DNA of 32,456 nt from an uncultured Mollicutes bacterium (GTDB lineage: Bacteria; Bacillota_I; Bacilli_A; RFN20; CAG-826), in the NCBI GenBank assembly GCA_946539555.1, contig CAMNHN010000006.1:1-32456 (forward strand), written 5' to 3'. Numbering within the stretch: the first letter of the stretch is position 1; every line of letters starts with the position of its first letter. Of this stretch, positions 1 to 7,831 are shown piece by piece. Made by a program: the position numbers and the translations under genes. The notes below the pieces were generated by a model. It saw only the letters and a list, made by a program, of their open reading frames with translations. It was not told where the DNA came from and did no database searches.

Positions 1-328
1 TGAAGAACAAATCGTCGCCGGATTTAAAGATTTAAGCGAAGAAGATGCTCAAAAAGTTGTTATTGCTTATGAACCAATCTGGGCAATTGGAACTGGTAAA
101 AACGCATCAGAAGAAATTGCTGAAGATGTCTGTGGCTTCATTAGAAAAGTTTTAAAGAAACTTTATAATGCAAAAGTTGCTAACAAAATCAGAATTTTAT
201 ATGGTGGAAGTGTTAAACCAGCTTCAGTTAAAGGCTATTTATCACAAAAAGATATTGATGGCGCTTTAGTTGGTGGTGCTTCGCTTGATGTCAATTCTTA
301 TAAGCAATTATTAACATCAATTCTTTAA
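1..328 (+). CDS. tpiA: Triosephosphate isomerase, C-terminal part (5' end outside window)
   Basis: This is the last 108 codons of TpiA, the glycolytic enzyme that interconverts dihydroxyacetone phosphate and glyceraldehyde 3-phosphate in the cytosol. Reading from base 2, the frame stays open to TAA at 326-328. It shows the active-site loop AYEPIWAIGTGK with the catalytic glutamate, and the phosphate-binding LYGGSVKP and GALVGGASL segments near the end. The C-terminus matches the family's normal end, so only the 5' part is missing, cut by the window edge. A strong terminator follows 25 bases downstream, so this is the last gene of its transcript, probably a glycolytic operon. Identity is certain from the motifs; the operon is inferred. 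Confidence 0.96.
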   Translation, partial: EEQIVAGFKDLSEEDAQKVVIAYEPIWAIGTGKNASEEIAEDVCGFIRKVLKKLYNAKVANKIRILYGGSVKPASVKGYLSQKDIDGALVGGASLDVNSYKQLLTSIL

Positions 329-353
329 TTTATATCGATTGAAATTGATTATA

Positions 354-374
354 GGCGCTTAAAAAGCGCCTTTT
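354..374 (+). terminator. Rho-independent terminator of tpiA
   Basis: A 7-bp perfect stem, GGCGCTT (354-360) with AAGCGCC (364-370), closes a 3-nt loop and is followed by TTTT (371-374). It is GC-rich against an AT-rich background and lies 25 bases after the tpiA stop. Confidence 0.88.
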
Positions 375-437
375 AATTATAAATAATTAAATTTGATTAT
401 TTTAAATTCTTGGTTATGATAATAAGGGAGGTAAGTT

Positions 438-1214
438 ATGTTGGAACAAAATTCATATAATTATGTAAATCAAGATAAGACATTAAAAAATAAATTTTAT
501 TCGAAAGTATTCTTATATTTTGGAATAGGAATTTTAGTTACCGCAGGAATTTGTGTTGTTGCTTCTCTTATTTTTAATTCGCTTTGGAATGCAGGTGATG
601 AAGAAGCTTTATCCAAATTTTTAATGTATTACATGGTTGTTTTAGGAATTTCTTTAATAGGAATGATTATTGTCTCTTTTGTTATATCTTTTTCAGTGAG
701 TAGAGGTAGAACTAAACCATTAATTCCATATATTTTATATACGATATTTATGGGAGTATTTACTTCTAGCTTTACTATTTTTATTCAAAATCCTTATATT
801 ATTGGTCTTGCTTTAGCAATTACTGCAGTTTTATTCCTTCTTTTAGGATTTTTAGGAATCATAAGTAGCGACCATATGAAAGTTTGGATAAGAGTTGTAA
901 TTGGCTTATCAATCGCAATAGGTTTATTAATGCTAGTTAATTTTGTCCTTATTCCTTTTGCGTTTTTTGGTGGATATACTGATGCATATTATGCAATGAA
1001 TAAAATCTATTTATTAGTAGAAGCACTTATTTTAATTGTTTTTTTAATTTATACTGCTATTGATTTTGCACGAATGAAACGTATCGCTGAAAGTTATACT
1101 GAACTTAATAACAATGAAGCAATTTATTGCGCATTAATGCTATATAGTGATTTTGTTGTTATATTTAGATACGTATTAAGATTCTTGTTGTTAATCTTAA
1201 GAAATAGAAGATAA
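438..1214 (+). CDS. Bax inhibitor-1 (YetJ/YccA-like) family membrane protein
   Basis: This 258-residue polytopic membrane protein has about seven hydrophobic segments, starting near residue 24. Its layout and C-terminus resemble the Bax inhibitor-1 family, whose bacterial member YetJ is a pH-sensitive calcium leak channel. The C-terminal third carries two aspartates in the family's expected places, in YTAIDFARMKR and in YSDFVVIF, where the YetJ di-aspartyl pH sensor lies. Start choice is firm: GGGAGGT (426-432) sits 5 bases before the ATG. It is probably transcribed alone, between the tpiA terminator and a convergent terminator at 1213-1238. A possible promoter is TTGATT (393-398) with TATGAT (415-420), which would leave a very short leader. 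The family call is by pattern recognition; the calcium-leak role is only known for homologues. Confidence 0.75.
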   Translation: MLEQNSYNYVNQDKTLKNKFYSKVFLYFGIGILVTAGICVVASLIFNSLWNAGDEEALSKFLMYYMVVLGISLIGMIIVSFVISFSVSRGRTKPLIPYILYTIFMGVFTSSFTIFIQNPYIIGLALAITAVLFLLLGFLGIISSDHMKVWIRVVIGLSIAIGLLMLVNFVLIPFAFFGGYTDAYYAMNKIYLLVEALILIVFLIYTAIDFARMKRIAESYTELNNNEAIYCALMLYSDFVVIFRYVLRFLLLILRNRR

Positions 1215-1238
1215 AAGGTCGTTCGCCCTTTTATTTTT
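1213..1238. terminator. Bidirectional terminator between convergent genes
   Basis: AAAAGG (1213-1218) pairs with CCTTTT (1227-1232) around an 8-nt loop. A T-rich run follows on the plus strand (to 1238) and an A-rich flank gives U residues on the minus strand. It overlaps the stop codons of both the BI-1-like gene and rarA, so it probably ends both transcripts. Confidence 0.65.
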
Positions 1239-2508
1239 TAGTATATTTCTTTCTTAAAAGTGGCAAATTATTTGATCTTTCAATTTCTTTAATCGTTTTA
1301 TATTGTTCATTTAAGAATTTTTCATAAGCTGCTTTTGCATTTAAATTTGGAACATAGAATTCAAAATTTTTGATGATTTCTGGTAAATATTGCATATGAA
1401 TCCACATTTCAGGATTATTATAAGGATATTTTTCATCATCTTTAACATTTACTGGAGTTAGACGTAAATAATCTAAAACATCTAAAGGCATCTCTTGAGC
1501 ACAATCATAAGCTGCATGAATTGCATTATTAGCAACTTTTGATTTTGGCGATAAAGCTAGATCTACAATTGCAACTCCAAGTGGAATAATTGCTTCAGGT
1601 AAACCAACAGTATATGCACTATCAATTGCAATTTTAGTTCTCATACATGCAGAAGGATTAGCAATTCCTACATCTTCATAAGCAGTGACTAAAAGTCTAC
1701 GAGTTAAAGCTTCCATATCTCCACTAGCTAAAATTCTAGCAGCATAATATAAAGCAGCATTAACATCACTTCCTCTAATTGATTTTTGAAGAGCAGAAAC
1801 AGCATCATAATGGCCATTTTCATCATTATCAATCGAAGAATTAGTAACTTTAACAATTGAATTTACTTCATCAATATCGATTTTTTCTTCACCAAAAGTT
1901 ATTTGTAAAATTTCTAAATAATTTAAAGCGAAACGAATATCACCGTTTGATTTTGAAGCAATAATTGATAAAGCTTCATCAGTGATGTTGATTTTATTAT
2001 TTAATCCTTTAGGAGATGAACAAGCTCTCTTTAAAGCGATTACAACTTCATCAAGACTCAATCTTTTAACTTCTAATAAATGTAATCTTGATCTTATGGC
2101 TTTATTTATTGAAATATAAGGATTTGCAGTTGTAGCGCCAATTAAATAGATCGATCCATCTTCAACAGAAGGAAGCAAGATATCTTGTTTATCTTTATTT
2201 AATCGATGAATTTCATCAATTATGATTATTGAGCATTCATAATTTTTTGCATCATCAATTGCATCAATTAATTCTTTTTTATTTGATGTTACAGCATTTA
2301 GCGAAACATAATGTGCTCCAATTGAATTAGCATAGCATTCTGCAATAGTAGTTTTGCCAGTTCCAGGCTCACCAAAAAGAATAAAAGAAACAGGAATCTT
2401 ATTTTTAATACTATTTGTTAAGAAACCTCTTTTTCCGATTAATTCATTTTGACCGATAACATCATCAATAGTAGTAGGTCTCATTCTAAAAGCTAATGGT
2501 TTTCGCAT
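1231..2508 (-). CDS. rarA: Replication-associated recombination protein A (AAA+ ATPase)
   Basis: RarA (MgsA/YrvN) is a clamp-loader-like AAA+ ATPase acting at stalled replication forks. The 425 residues match the family length. Visible are the N-terminal MRPTTIDDVIGQ segment, Walker A GEPGTGKT (46-53), Walker B IIIIDE (94-99), the sensor segment IGATTANP, the SRLHLLEVKRLS arginine-finger region, and the C-terminal tetramerisation part with RRLLVTAYEDVGIANP and YLRLTP. It diverges from dtd across only 49 bases. There is no Shine-Dalgarno. A perfect minus-strand TATAAT (2515-2520) leaves 6 bases before the ATG, so the transcript is probably leaderless. It ends in a terminator shared with the convergent membrane-protein gene. 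Confidence 0.95.
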   Translation of the reverse strand: MRKPLAFRMRPTTIDDVIGQNELIGKRGFLTNSIKNKIPVSFILFGEPGTGKTTIAECYANSIGAHYVSLNAVTSNKKELIDAIDDAKNYECSIIIIDEIHRLNKDKQDILLPSVEDGSIYLIGATTANPYISINKAIRSRLHLLEVKRLSLDEVVIALKRACSSPKGLNNKINITDEALSIIASKSNGDIRFALNYLEILQITFGEEKIDIDEVNSIVKVTNSSIDNDENGHYDAVSALQKSIRGSDVNAALYYAARILASGDMEALTRRLLVTAYEDVGIANPSACMRTKIAIDSAYTVGLPEAIIPLGVAIVDLALSPKSKVANNAIHAAYDCAQEMPLDVLDYLRLTPVNVKDDEKYPYNNPEMWIHMQYLPEIIKNFEFYVPNLNAKAAYEKFLNEQYKTIKEIERSNNLPLLRKKYTKK

Positions 2509-2514
2509 GCATCA

Positions 2515-2520
2515 ATTATA
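2515..2520 (-). promoter_or_regulatory. -10 box of rarA (leaderless promoter)
   Basis: Minus-strand TATAAT, separated from the rarA ATG (2508-2506) by 6 bases, puts the expected +1 at the A of the start codon. The -35 region (about 2538-2543, TACAAA-like) is poor and overlaps the dtd -10 box, so the two promoters should compete for RNA polymerase. Confidence 0.6.
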
Positions 2521-2541
2521 CACTTTTTGCTCAGTTTTTTG

Positions 2542-2547
2542 TATAAT
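2542..2547 (+). promoter_or_regulatory. -10 box of dtd
   Basis: A perfect TATAAT lies 10 bases before the dtd ATG, giving a predicted leader of about 3-4 nt with no room for a Shine-Dalgarno. The matching -35 window (2519-2524) falls on the rarA -10 box of the opposite strand. Confidence 0.6.
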
Positions 2548-2557
2548 ACAAAAGTCT

Positions 2558-3010
2558 ATGAAAATCGTATTGCAAGAAGTATTAAAAGCTAGTGTCACCA
2601 TTGATGGTGCTATTTTTTCAAAAATTGATAAAGGCTACTTACTTTTAGCTAGTTTTACTAATGGCGATAATGAAGAAATTTGCTCAAAAATGGCTACAAA
2701 AGTATCAAAACTTAGAATATTTATGGATGAAAACGGAAAAACTAACCTTTCACTCACTGATGTTAAAGGTGAAATTTTAAGCGTTTCTCAATTTACAATT
2801 TATGCAAATTTAAAAAGTGGTAACAGACCATCTTATACAGATTGTATGAGACCAGATGAAGCTACAAAATTATACGATTATTTTAATAAAACATTGATTG
2901 ATCTTGGTTTTAGCGTTAAAACTGGTGTTTTTGGTGCAGATATGAAGGTTGAATTAATAAATGATGGACCATATACTCTTGTAATAGATAGCAAGGAACT
3001 CGGATTTTAA
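2558..3010 (+). CDS. dtd: D-aminoacyl-tRNA deacylase
   Basis: DTD removes D-amino acids, and glycine mischarged on tRNA-Ala, from tRNA. The 150-residue product from ATG 2558 is of family length and carries the SQFTIYA motif, the NRPSYTDCMRP segment and the C-terminal signature GVFGADMKVELINDGP. The frame is open from an upstream ATG at 2507, but the extra 17 residues fall upstream of the conserved MKIVLQEVLKASVTIDG start and outside the probable transcript, so 2558 is preferred. No Shine-Dalgarno is present; the TATAAT 10 bases upstream suggests a nearly leaderless message. mnmA follows after 2 bases, so the two tRNA-quality genes share a transcript. Confidence 0.93.
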   Translation: MKIVLQEVLKASVTIDGAIFSKIDKGYLLLASFTNGDNEEICSKMATKVSKLRIFMDENGKTNLSLTDVKGEILSVSQFTIYANLKSGNRPSYTDCMRPDEATKLYDYFNKTLIDLGFSVKTGVFGADMKVELINDGPYTLVIDSKELGF

Positions 3011-3012
3011 TT

Positions 3013-4146
3013 ATGAAGATAATGATTGGTTTAAGTGGTGGAGTAGATAGTGCCGTAGCTGCATATTTACTTAAAAAACAAGGACATGAAGTAATATGTT
3101 GCTTCATGAGAAACCGGGATTCTATCGCTAATGGCGATTTTTTAGGCAACCCAACACTTAATAACAACATGTGTCCACAAGAACAAGATTATTTAGATGC
3201 ATGTAAAGTTGCTGAAAAGTTAAATCTTCCAATGATGAGAATCGATTTTGTTAAAGAATATTGGGATTATGTTTTTACTTATTTTTTAGATGAATACAAG
3301 AAGGGGAGAACACCTAATCCAGATATTTTTTGTAACAAATATATTAAATTCGGTCCTTTCTTAGAATTTGCTAAGAAAAATGGCTGTGATTGTATAGCAA
3401 TGGGACATTATGCGAAAAGAATTGATGAAAATGGCATTAGCTATATGTACAAAGCAGCTGATTTGAATAAGGATCAAACATATTTTTTGAGTCAAATTAG
3501 TTATGAACAATTAAGTTCATGTCTTTTTCCTTTAGGTGACTTACAAAAGAGCGAAGTAAGAAAAATTGCTCACGAATTAAACTTAGAAAGTGTAGAAGAT
3601 AAAAAAGATTCAACAGGCGTTTGCTTTATTGGAGAAAGGAACTTCAAAGAATTTTTAAAAAATTACATTCCTGCAAAGAAAGGAAATATTGTAGATATTG
3701 AAACAAAAACTGTTCTTGGCAAACATGATGGGGTCATGTATTACACTTTAGGACAAAGAAGAGGATTAGGAATCGGTGGAATAAATGGTTTGCCTCAACA
3801 AGGTTGGTTTGTTTGTGGCAAAGACGTAAAAAACAATATTTTATATGTTGCAAGCGGTAGTGAAGATGAACATTTATTTAGTGATGAATGTGTAATTAAT
3901 AACATCAATCTCTTCAACGGAAGAATAGAAGATGGGACACACCTTAATGTCAAATTTAGATACAGACAAAAAGACCAAGGAGTTACTGTTTATAACTTAG
4001 AAAATGGTGATATTAAATTAATTTATGACCATCCATACAAAGCAGTTCCCCCTGGACAAGCCTGTGTTTTCTATTTAGGAGACAAATGTCTTGGTGGCGG
4101 TCTTATTGATAAGGTTTATTACAAAAATAAACTTAAAAACAATTAG
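3013..4146 (+). CDS. mnmA: tRNA-specific 2-thiouridylase
   Basis: MnmA adds the 2-thio group to the wobble uridine of Lys, Glu and Gln tRNAs. The 377 residues show the PP-loop SGGVDS (8-13), the first catalytic cysteine C107 in NPDIFCNKYIKF, the GHYAKR and KDQTYFLSQ segments, the second catalytic cysteine C204 in STGVCFIGERNF, and the YTLGQRRGLGIGG segment. All functional residues are present. It begins 2 bases after dtd; the nearest Shine-Dalgarno-like AAGGAA (2993-2998) is 14 bases away, so translation may be coupled to dtd. The gene ends in TAG, and this stop triplet is the first unit of the TAG-rich array that follows. No hairpin terminator is visible after it. Confidence 0.96.
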   Translation: MKIMIGLSGGVDSAVAAYLLKKQGHEVICCFMRNRDSIANGDFLGNPTLNNNMCPQEQDYLDACKVAEKLNLPMMRIDFVKEYWDYVFTYFLDEYKKGRTPNPDIFCNKYIKFGPFLEFAKKNGCDCIAMGHYAKRIDENGISYMYKAADLNKDQTYFLSQISYEQLSSCLFPLGDLQKSEVRKIAHELNLESVEDKKDSTGVCFIGERNFKEFLKNYIPAKKGNIVDIETKTVLGKHDGVMYYTLGQRRGLGIGGINGLPQQGWFVCGKDVKNNILYVASGSEDEHLFSDECVINNINLFNGRIEDGTHLNVKFRYRQKDQGVTVYNLENGDIKLIYDHPYKAVPPGQACVFYLGDKCLGGGLIDKVYYKNKLKNN

Positions 4147-4205
4147 AAATTAGTAAAAGTAGATAATTAGTAGAAAATTAGTAGTTTAATAGTAGTTATA
4201 TAGTT
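4144..4205 (+). repeat. Phased TAGTA array upstream of the alaS promoter
   Basis: Six TAG-starting units follow the mnmA stop: TAGTA at 4151, TAGAT at 4160, TAGTA at 4168, 4179 and 4190, and TAGTT at 4201. The last four starts are exactly 11 bp apart, with A/T-only spacers after TAGTAG. The final unit starts 15 bases before the -35 box of the alaS leader promoter. Two other loci (17484-17518 and 28889-28947) have the same 11-bp unit. Function is unknown; helical-face binding by a protein or intrinsic curvature are the obvious options. Confidence 0.8.
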
Positions 4206-4215
4206 AAAGTCATTA

Positions 4216-4244
4216 TTTACATCTTTACATTAAAAATGTAAAAT
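4216..4244 (+). promoter_or_regulatory. Promoter of the alaS T-box transcript
   Basis: -35 TTTACA (4216-4221), 17-bp spacer, -10 TAAAAT (4239-4244). The predicted start is near 4251, just before the T-box leader folds. Confidence 0.75.
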
Positions 4245-4249
4245 ATTGC

Positions 4250-4455
4250 TGGAAATAAATTAATTTATTTGTTTATTAGAGAGAATGTGTTGGTGAAAGC
4301 ATTTATTCAAATAATTAATGAGCCATTCCGGTTAAAAAAGGTTAACAGCCCGTTGAACGCGTTAAGTTCATAAATTAAGTGCTTATTTTAAGAATTAGGA
4401 TGGTACCGCGAAAATAGAAATTTCGTTCCTAGAAACATTTTTTCTAGGACTTTTT
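4250..4455 (+). promoter_or_regulatory. T-box leader (tRNA-Ala sensing) with terminator/antiterminator
   Basis: This leader senses uncharged tRNA and lets transcription enter alaS when alanyl-tRNA is scarce. It shows the AGAGAG plus TTGGTGAAAG distal Stem I signature (about 4279-4302), closed by an AT-rich lower stem. A likely specifier GCC (4322-4324) lies in the context TGA-GCC-ATTCCGG, which fits alanine. The T-box bulge AGGATGGTACCGCG is at 4397-4410. The competing terminator pairs TCCTAGAAA (4427-4435) with TTTCTAGGA (4441-4449), followed by T5. The antiterminator would pair the TTAGGA before the T-box with TTCCTA (4426-4431). The T-box call is certain; the exact specifier is inferred from alignment to the usual consensus. 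Confidence 0.93.
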
Positions 4456-4476
4456 ATTTATATAGGAGGGCAGAAT

Positions 4477-7071
4477 ATGAAATACATGACTTCACAAGAA
4501 ATTAGAAATACATGGTTAAATTTCTTCAAAGAAAGAGGCCACGTAATTGAACCAAGTGCAAGTTTAATTCCACATAATGATCCAACATTACTTTGGATAA
4601 ATGCTGGGGTTGCAGCTTTAAAGAAATACTTTGATGGAAGTGAAATTCCAGAATCAAAAAGAATTACTAACGCTCAAAAATGTATAAGAACAAATGATAT
4701 CGATAACGTTGGAAAAACAGCTCGTCATCATACTTTTTTTGAGATGTTAGGAAACTTTTCAATTGGTGATTATTTTAGAAAAGAAATCATTCCTTGGGCT
4801 TATGAGCTTTTAACTAGTGAAAAGTATTTTGGTCTTCCTAAAGAAAAAATCTATGCCACATATCATCCAGATGATATCGAAACACGTGATTTATGGATAA
4901 AATCAGGCTTGGCAGAAGATCATTTAGTACCTTTAGAAGGAAATTATTGGCAAATAGGTGAAGGTCCATGTGGTCCAAATACCGAAGTATTCTTCGATAG
5001 AGGAGAAAAATACGATCCAAATCACATCGGTGATAGATTATTACGTGAAGATATGGAAAATGATCGTTACGTAGAAATTTGGGGCATTGTTTTCTCACAA
5101 TTTAATGCTGTTAATGGCGTTGCTAGAGAGAATTATAAAGAATTACCTCATAAAAATATCGATACTGGTGCTGGTTTAGAAAGAATTTGTTGTGTTATTC
5201 AAGGAACAGAAACAAATTTTGAAACCGATTTATTCTTCCCAATCATTAAAGCAACTCAAAAATTATGCAATAAACCTTATGAAAACGGATATTTAATGCC
5301 ATATAGAGTTATTGCTGATCACATTAGAACATGTACTTTCGCTTTAGCAGATGGTGAAACTTTCTCAAATGAAGGAAGAGGATATGTTTTAAGAAGACTT
5401 CTTCGTAGAGCTTGTAGATATGCTCAAAAATTAGGTTTATATGAACCATTCTTATATAAATTAGTTGATGCAGTAGTTGATGTAATGAAACCTTACTATC
5501 CATATCTTATCGGAAAGCAAGAACAAATTAAGAAAACCATCAAAAACGAAGAAGAAAAATTCATAAAAACACTTACTGTTGGTGAAAATATCTTAAAGGG
5601 AATGATTGAAGGAAAGAATTCGCTTTCTGGTGATGATGCTTTTAAACTTTATGATACATACGGTTTCCCAATTGAATTAACAAAAGAAATTTGTGCTGAT
5701 TCAAACGTTACTGTAGATGAAGATGGATTCAAAGTTGCATTAAATCATCAAAAAGAATTAGCAAGAGCTTCACGCAAAAATATAGAATCATTCAACAAGC
5801 AATCAAAAGATTTGCTTGAATTTACTGAACCAAGTGAATATACATATGATGATAGTGATATTTCTGCGACAGTTATCGGTGTTTTTAAAGACGGTGTTAA
5901 AGTAGATTCAATAGATGATGAAGGCGATATTGTTTTTGACAAAACATCTTTCTATGCTGAAATGGGCGGCCAAGTTGCAGATACAGGTGAAGTTGAAAAC
6001 GATGAGGCAAAAGCACTTGTTACTCAAGTCATTAAAGCTCCAAATAAACAACACTTACACCATGTTAAATTGCTTTATGGCGAAATAAAAACTGGTGATA
6101 AATTAACTTTAAAAGTAGATCACTCAAAACATTTTGCAATTACAAAGAATCACTCAGGAACTCACCTTTTACAATCTGCATTAATTGAAGTTTTAGGCGA
6201 TGAATGTAAACAAAAAGGAAGCTATGTTGACGAGAATTATTTAAGATTTGATTTTTCATTCACTAGAAAGCTTACTTCAGTTGAATTAAGTAGAATTGAA
6301 AAGAAAGTTAATGAATATATTTCTCAAAAAATAGAAGAAAAAACATTAGTTTTGCCAATTGAAGAAGCTAATAAAGTCGGAGCAATCTCACTTTTTGGTG
6401 AAAAATATGGTGATGTTGTTAGAGTTGTAACATTTGGAGACGTTTCAAAAGAATTTTGTGGTGGAAATCACGTAAAGAATTCTGCTGATATTGGAATTTT
6501 TGTTATCCAAAGTGAAGAAGCTATCGCAAGTGGTGTAAGAAGAATTCAAGCTACAACCGGCTTATCAGCTTATGAATATTTAAAATCAAAAGAAGACTTA
6601 TTAAGTGAAATAAAAACAACACTTGAAGCCAAATCAGAAAAAGAGATTTTATCACGTAGTAAAACACTTTTAGATGAAAAGAAAGAATTACTCAATACAG
6701 TCGATAAATTAACGAAAACAATCGCTAATTTTAAAGTAGATTCAATTCTTGAAGAAATCAAAAATAACGGATTAGCAATTAGATATTTTGATGATTTAGG
6801 ACGTGAAGGAATGATGAATATAATCGATGAAATTAAATCTAAAGTAGATGATTATATTCTTGTTTTAATTGGCAAAGATGGTGAAAAACATCCATTACTT
6901 GTTAGTGTTTCTAAATCAAATGTAGAAAAGAAGATTTTAGCTGGAAATATTGTTAAAAAGATTACTTCTGTCCTTGGAGGAAATGGTGGTGGCAAACCAG
7001 AACTTGCTCAAGGTAGCGTCGTTTCTCTTGATAAACTAAATCAAATTTCAAAGGAATTAGTTTTAAATTAA
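4477..7071 (+). CDS. alaS: Alanyl-tRNA synthetase
   Basis: AlaRS charges tRNA-Ala. The 864-residue protein is complete. The class II catalytic core opens with EIRNTWLNFFKERGH and includes RHHTFFEMLGNFS and GAGLERI. The tRNA-binding region has GRGYVLRRLLRRA. The editing domain carries its zinc-binding pair HSGTH (H559, H563) and CGGNH (C661, H665). The C-Ala part has the GGNGGGKPELAQG segment. AGGAGGG lies 7 bases before the ATG. Expression should be induced by uncharged tRNA-Ala through the upstream T-box. ruvX overlaps its stop by one base (TAATG), so alaS, ruvX and yrzB form an operon like that of Bacillus, but without the ireB (yrzL) gene usually between alaS and ruvX. Confidence 0.98.
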   Translation: MKYMTSQEIRNTWLNFFKERGHVIEPSASLIPHNDPTLLWINAGVAALKKYFDGSEIPESKRITNAQKCIRTNDIDNVGKTARHHTFFEMLGNFSIGDYFRKEIIPWAYELLTSEKYFGLPKEKIYATYHPDDIETRDLWIKSGLAEDHLVPLEGNYWQIGEGPCGPNTEVFFDRGEKYDPNHIGDRLLREDMENDRYVEIWGIVFSQFNAVNGVARENYKELPHKNIDTGAGLERICCVIQGTETNFETDLFFPIIKATQKLCNKPYENGYLMPYRVIADHIRTCTFALADGETFSNEGRGYVLRRLLRRACRYAQKLGLYEPFLYKLVDAVVDVMKPYYPYLIGKQEQIKKTIKNEEEKFIKTLTVGENILKGMIEGKNSLSGDDAFKLYDTYGFPIELTKEICADSNVTVDEDGFKVALNHQKELARASRKNIESFNKQSKDLLEFTEPSEYTYDDSDISATVIGVFKDGVKVDSIDDEGDIVFDKTSFYAEMGGQVADTGEVENDEAKALVTQVIKAPNKQHLHHVKLLYGEIKTGDKLTLKVDHSKHFAITKNHSGTHLLQSALIEVLGDECKQKGSYVDENYLRFDFSFTRKLTSVELSRIEKKVNEYISQKIEEKTLVLPIEEANKVGAISLFGEKYGDVVRVVTFGDVSKEFCGGNHVKNSADIGIFVIQSEEAIASGVRRIQATTGLSAYEYLKSKEDLLSEIKTTLEAKSEKEILSRSKTLLDEKKELLNTVDKLTKTIANFKVDSILEEIKNNGLAIRYFDDLGREGMMNIIDEIKSKVDDYILVLIGKDGEKHPLLVSVSKSNVEKKILAGNIVKKITSVLGGNGGGKPELAQGSVVSLDKLNQISKELVLN

Positions 7072-7508
7072 TGGAAAAATATGTAGGATTAGATTTAGGA
7101 ACTAAATCCTTAGGAATAGCTGTTGCTGACTCCTTAGGAATTATTCATCCTCGTGAAAATTATAATTTTGAAAAAGGAAATTATAAAAAGGCACGTGAAC
7201 ATTTACTTGATATTTTAGAAATTGAAAATATTAAAAATGTCGTTATTGGTCTTCCTTTACGCTTAGAAGGCAGAGTTGAAGGAGATAGATGTGAATCAGT
7301 TAGACGTTTTATGTCTGATATTTTGAAAGTTAAATCTGATTTAAACGTCATTTATCGGGACGAAAGTTATTCAACAATTGAAGCTCGTGAAAGACTTAAA
7401 GATGAGGGTTTAAAAGAAGAAAAAATCAAGAAAATTATCGACATGATGTCAGCTGTTGTAATTTTAGAAGATTATTTAAGGAGTGTTGCTAATGGAACCA
7501 AAAAATAA
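7071..7508 (+). CDS. ruvX: RuvX/YqgF-family putative Holliday junction resolvase / pre-16S rRNA nuclease
   Basis: This 145-residue RNase H-fold protein belongs to the YqgF family, linked to 16S rRNA 5' maturation and long described as a putative Holliday junction resolvase. The fold's first strand reads YVGLDLGTKSLGIAVAD with the catalytic aspartate. VVIGLPLRLEGRVEGD is the second conserved motif, and RDESYSTIEARERL followed by IIDMMSAVVILEDYL is the C-terminal signature (normally DExxST and D.xAA..ILQ). Its ATG overlaps the alaS TAA, implying translational coupling. Length is normal. Family identity is secure; which activity dominates in this organism cannot be told from sequence. Confidence 0.92.
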   Translation: MEKYVGLDLGTKSLGIAVADSLGIIHPRENYNFEKGNYKKAREHLLDILEIENIKNVVIGLPLRLEGRVEGDRCESVRRFMSDILKVKSDLNVIYRDESYSTIEARERLKDEGLKEEKIKKIIDMMSAVVILEDYLRSVANGTKK

Positions 7509-7764
7509 CGATGAAATCGTCATTTATGATGAAGAAGGTAAAGAATATTTGATGAATATTTTGTTTACTTACGAAAATGAAGAAAGAAATGCTCAATATG
7601 TTTTTGTTTACGATAAAGGAAATCCAGAAGACGTCTTTGTTATGAAGTATACAGATGATAGTGATGAATTATTTGAAGTAACTGATGAAGAAGAACTTGC
7701 TGAGGCACAAGAAGTTCTTGATGCATATAATGACGACCCAACAATTCAAGAAATTAAAGATTAA
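7492..7764 (+). CDS. yrzB: DUF1292 family protein (YrzB-like)
   Basis: This small acidic 90-residue cytosolic protein is of unknown biochemical role and corresponds to Bacillus YrzB, which follows ruvX in many Firmicutes. The pattern is the DUF1292 one: an N-terminal strand pair (IVIYDEEGKEYLMNILFTY), a middle strand (YVFVYDKGN, EDVFVMKY) and an acidic helical tail. The start at 7492 is chosen because AAGGAG (7478-7483) lies 8 bases before it; an in-frame ATG at 7483 overlaps that Shine-Dalgarno and is unlikely. It overlaps the ruvX 3' end by 17 bases. Confidence 0.88.
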   Translation: MEPKNNDEIVIYDEEGKEYLMNILFTYENEERNAQYVFVYDKGNPEDVFVMKYTDDSDELFEVTDEEELAEAQEVLDAYNDDPTIQEIKD

Positions 7765-7796
7765 AACAATTAAATGTTTTAAATATATGAATTTAT

Positions 7797-7805
7797 TGAT
7801 ATAAT
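7797..7805 (+). promoter_or_regulatory. Extended -10 promoter of greA
   Basis: TGATATAAT is a perfect extended -10 (TGn plus TATAAT) 26 bases before the greA start. It leaves a leader of about 20 nt containing AGAGGT (7819-7824). No good -35 is visible. Confidence 0.72.
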
Positions 7806-7831
7806 TTGAAAGCAAAAAAGAGGTATTAATT

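Noticed and set aside
2507-2557. Upstream ATG giving dtd 17 extra residues
   Set aside because: The extension reads through the divergent promoter region and precedes the conserved DTD N-terminus.
4151-4205. TAG repeats as a TRAP (tryptophan attenuation) RNA-binding site
   Set aside because: TRAP sites are NAG triplets with 2-3 base spacers, period about 5; this period is 11 and no trp gene is near.
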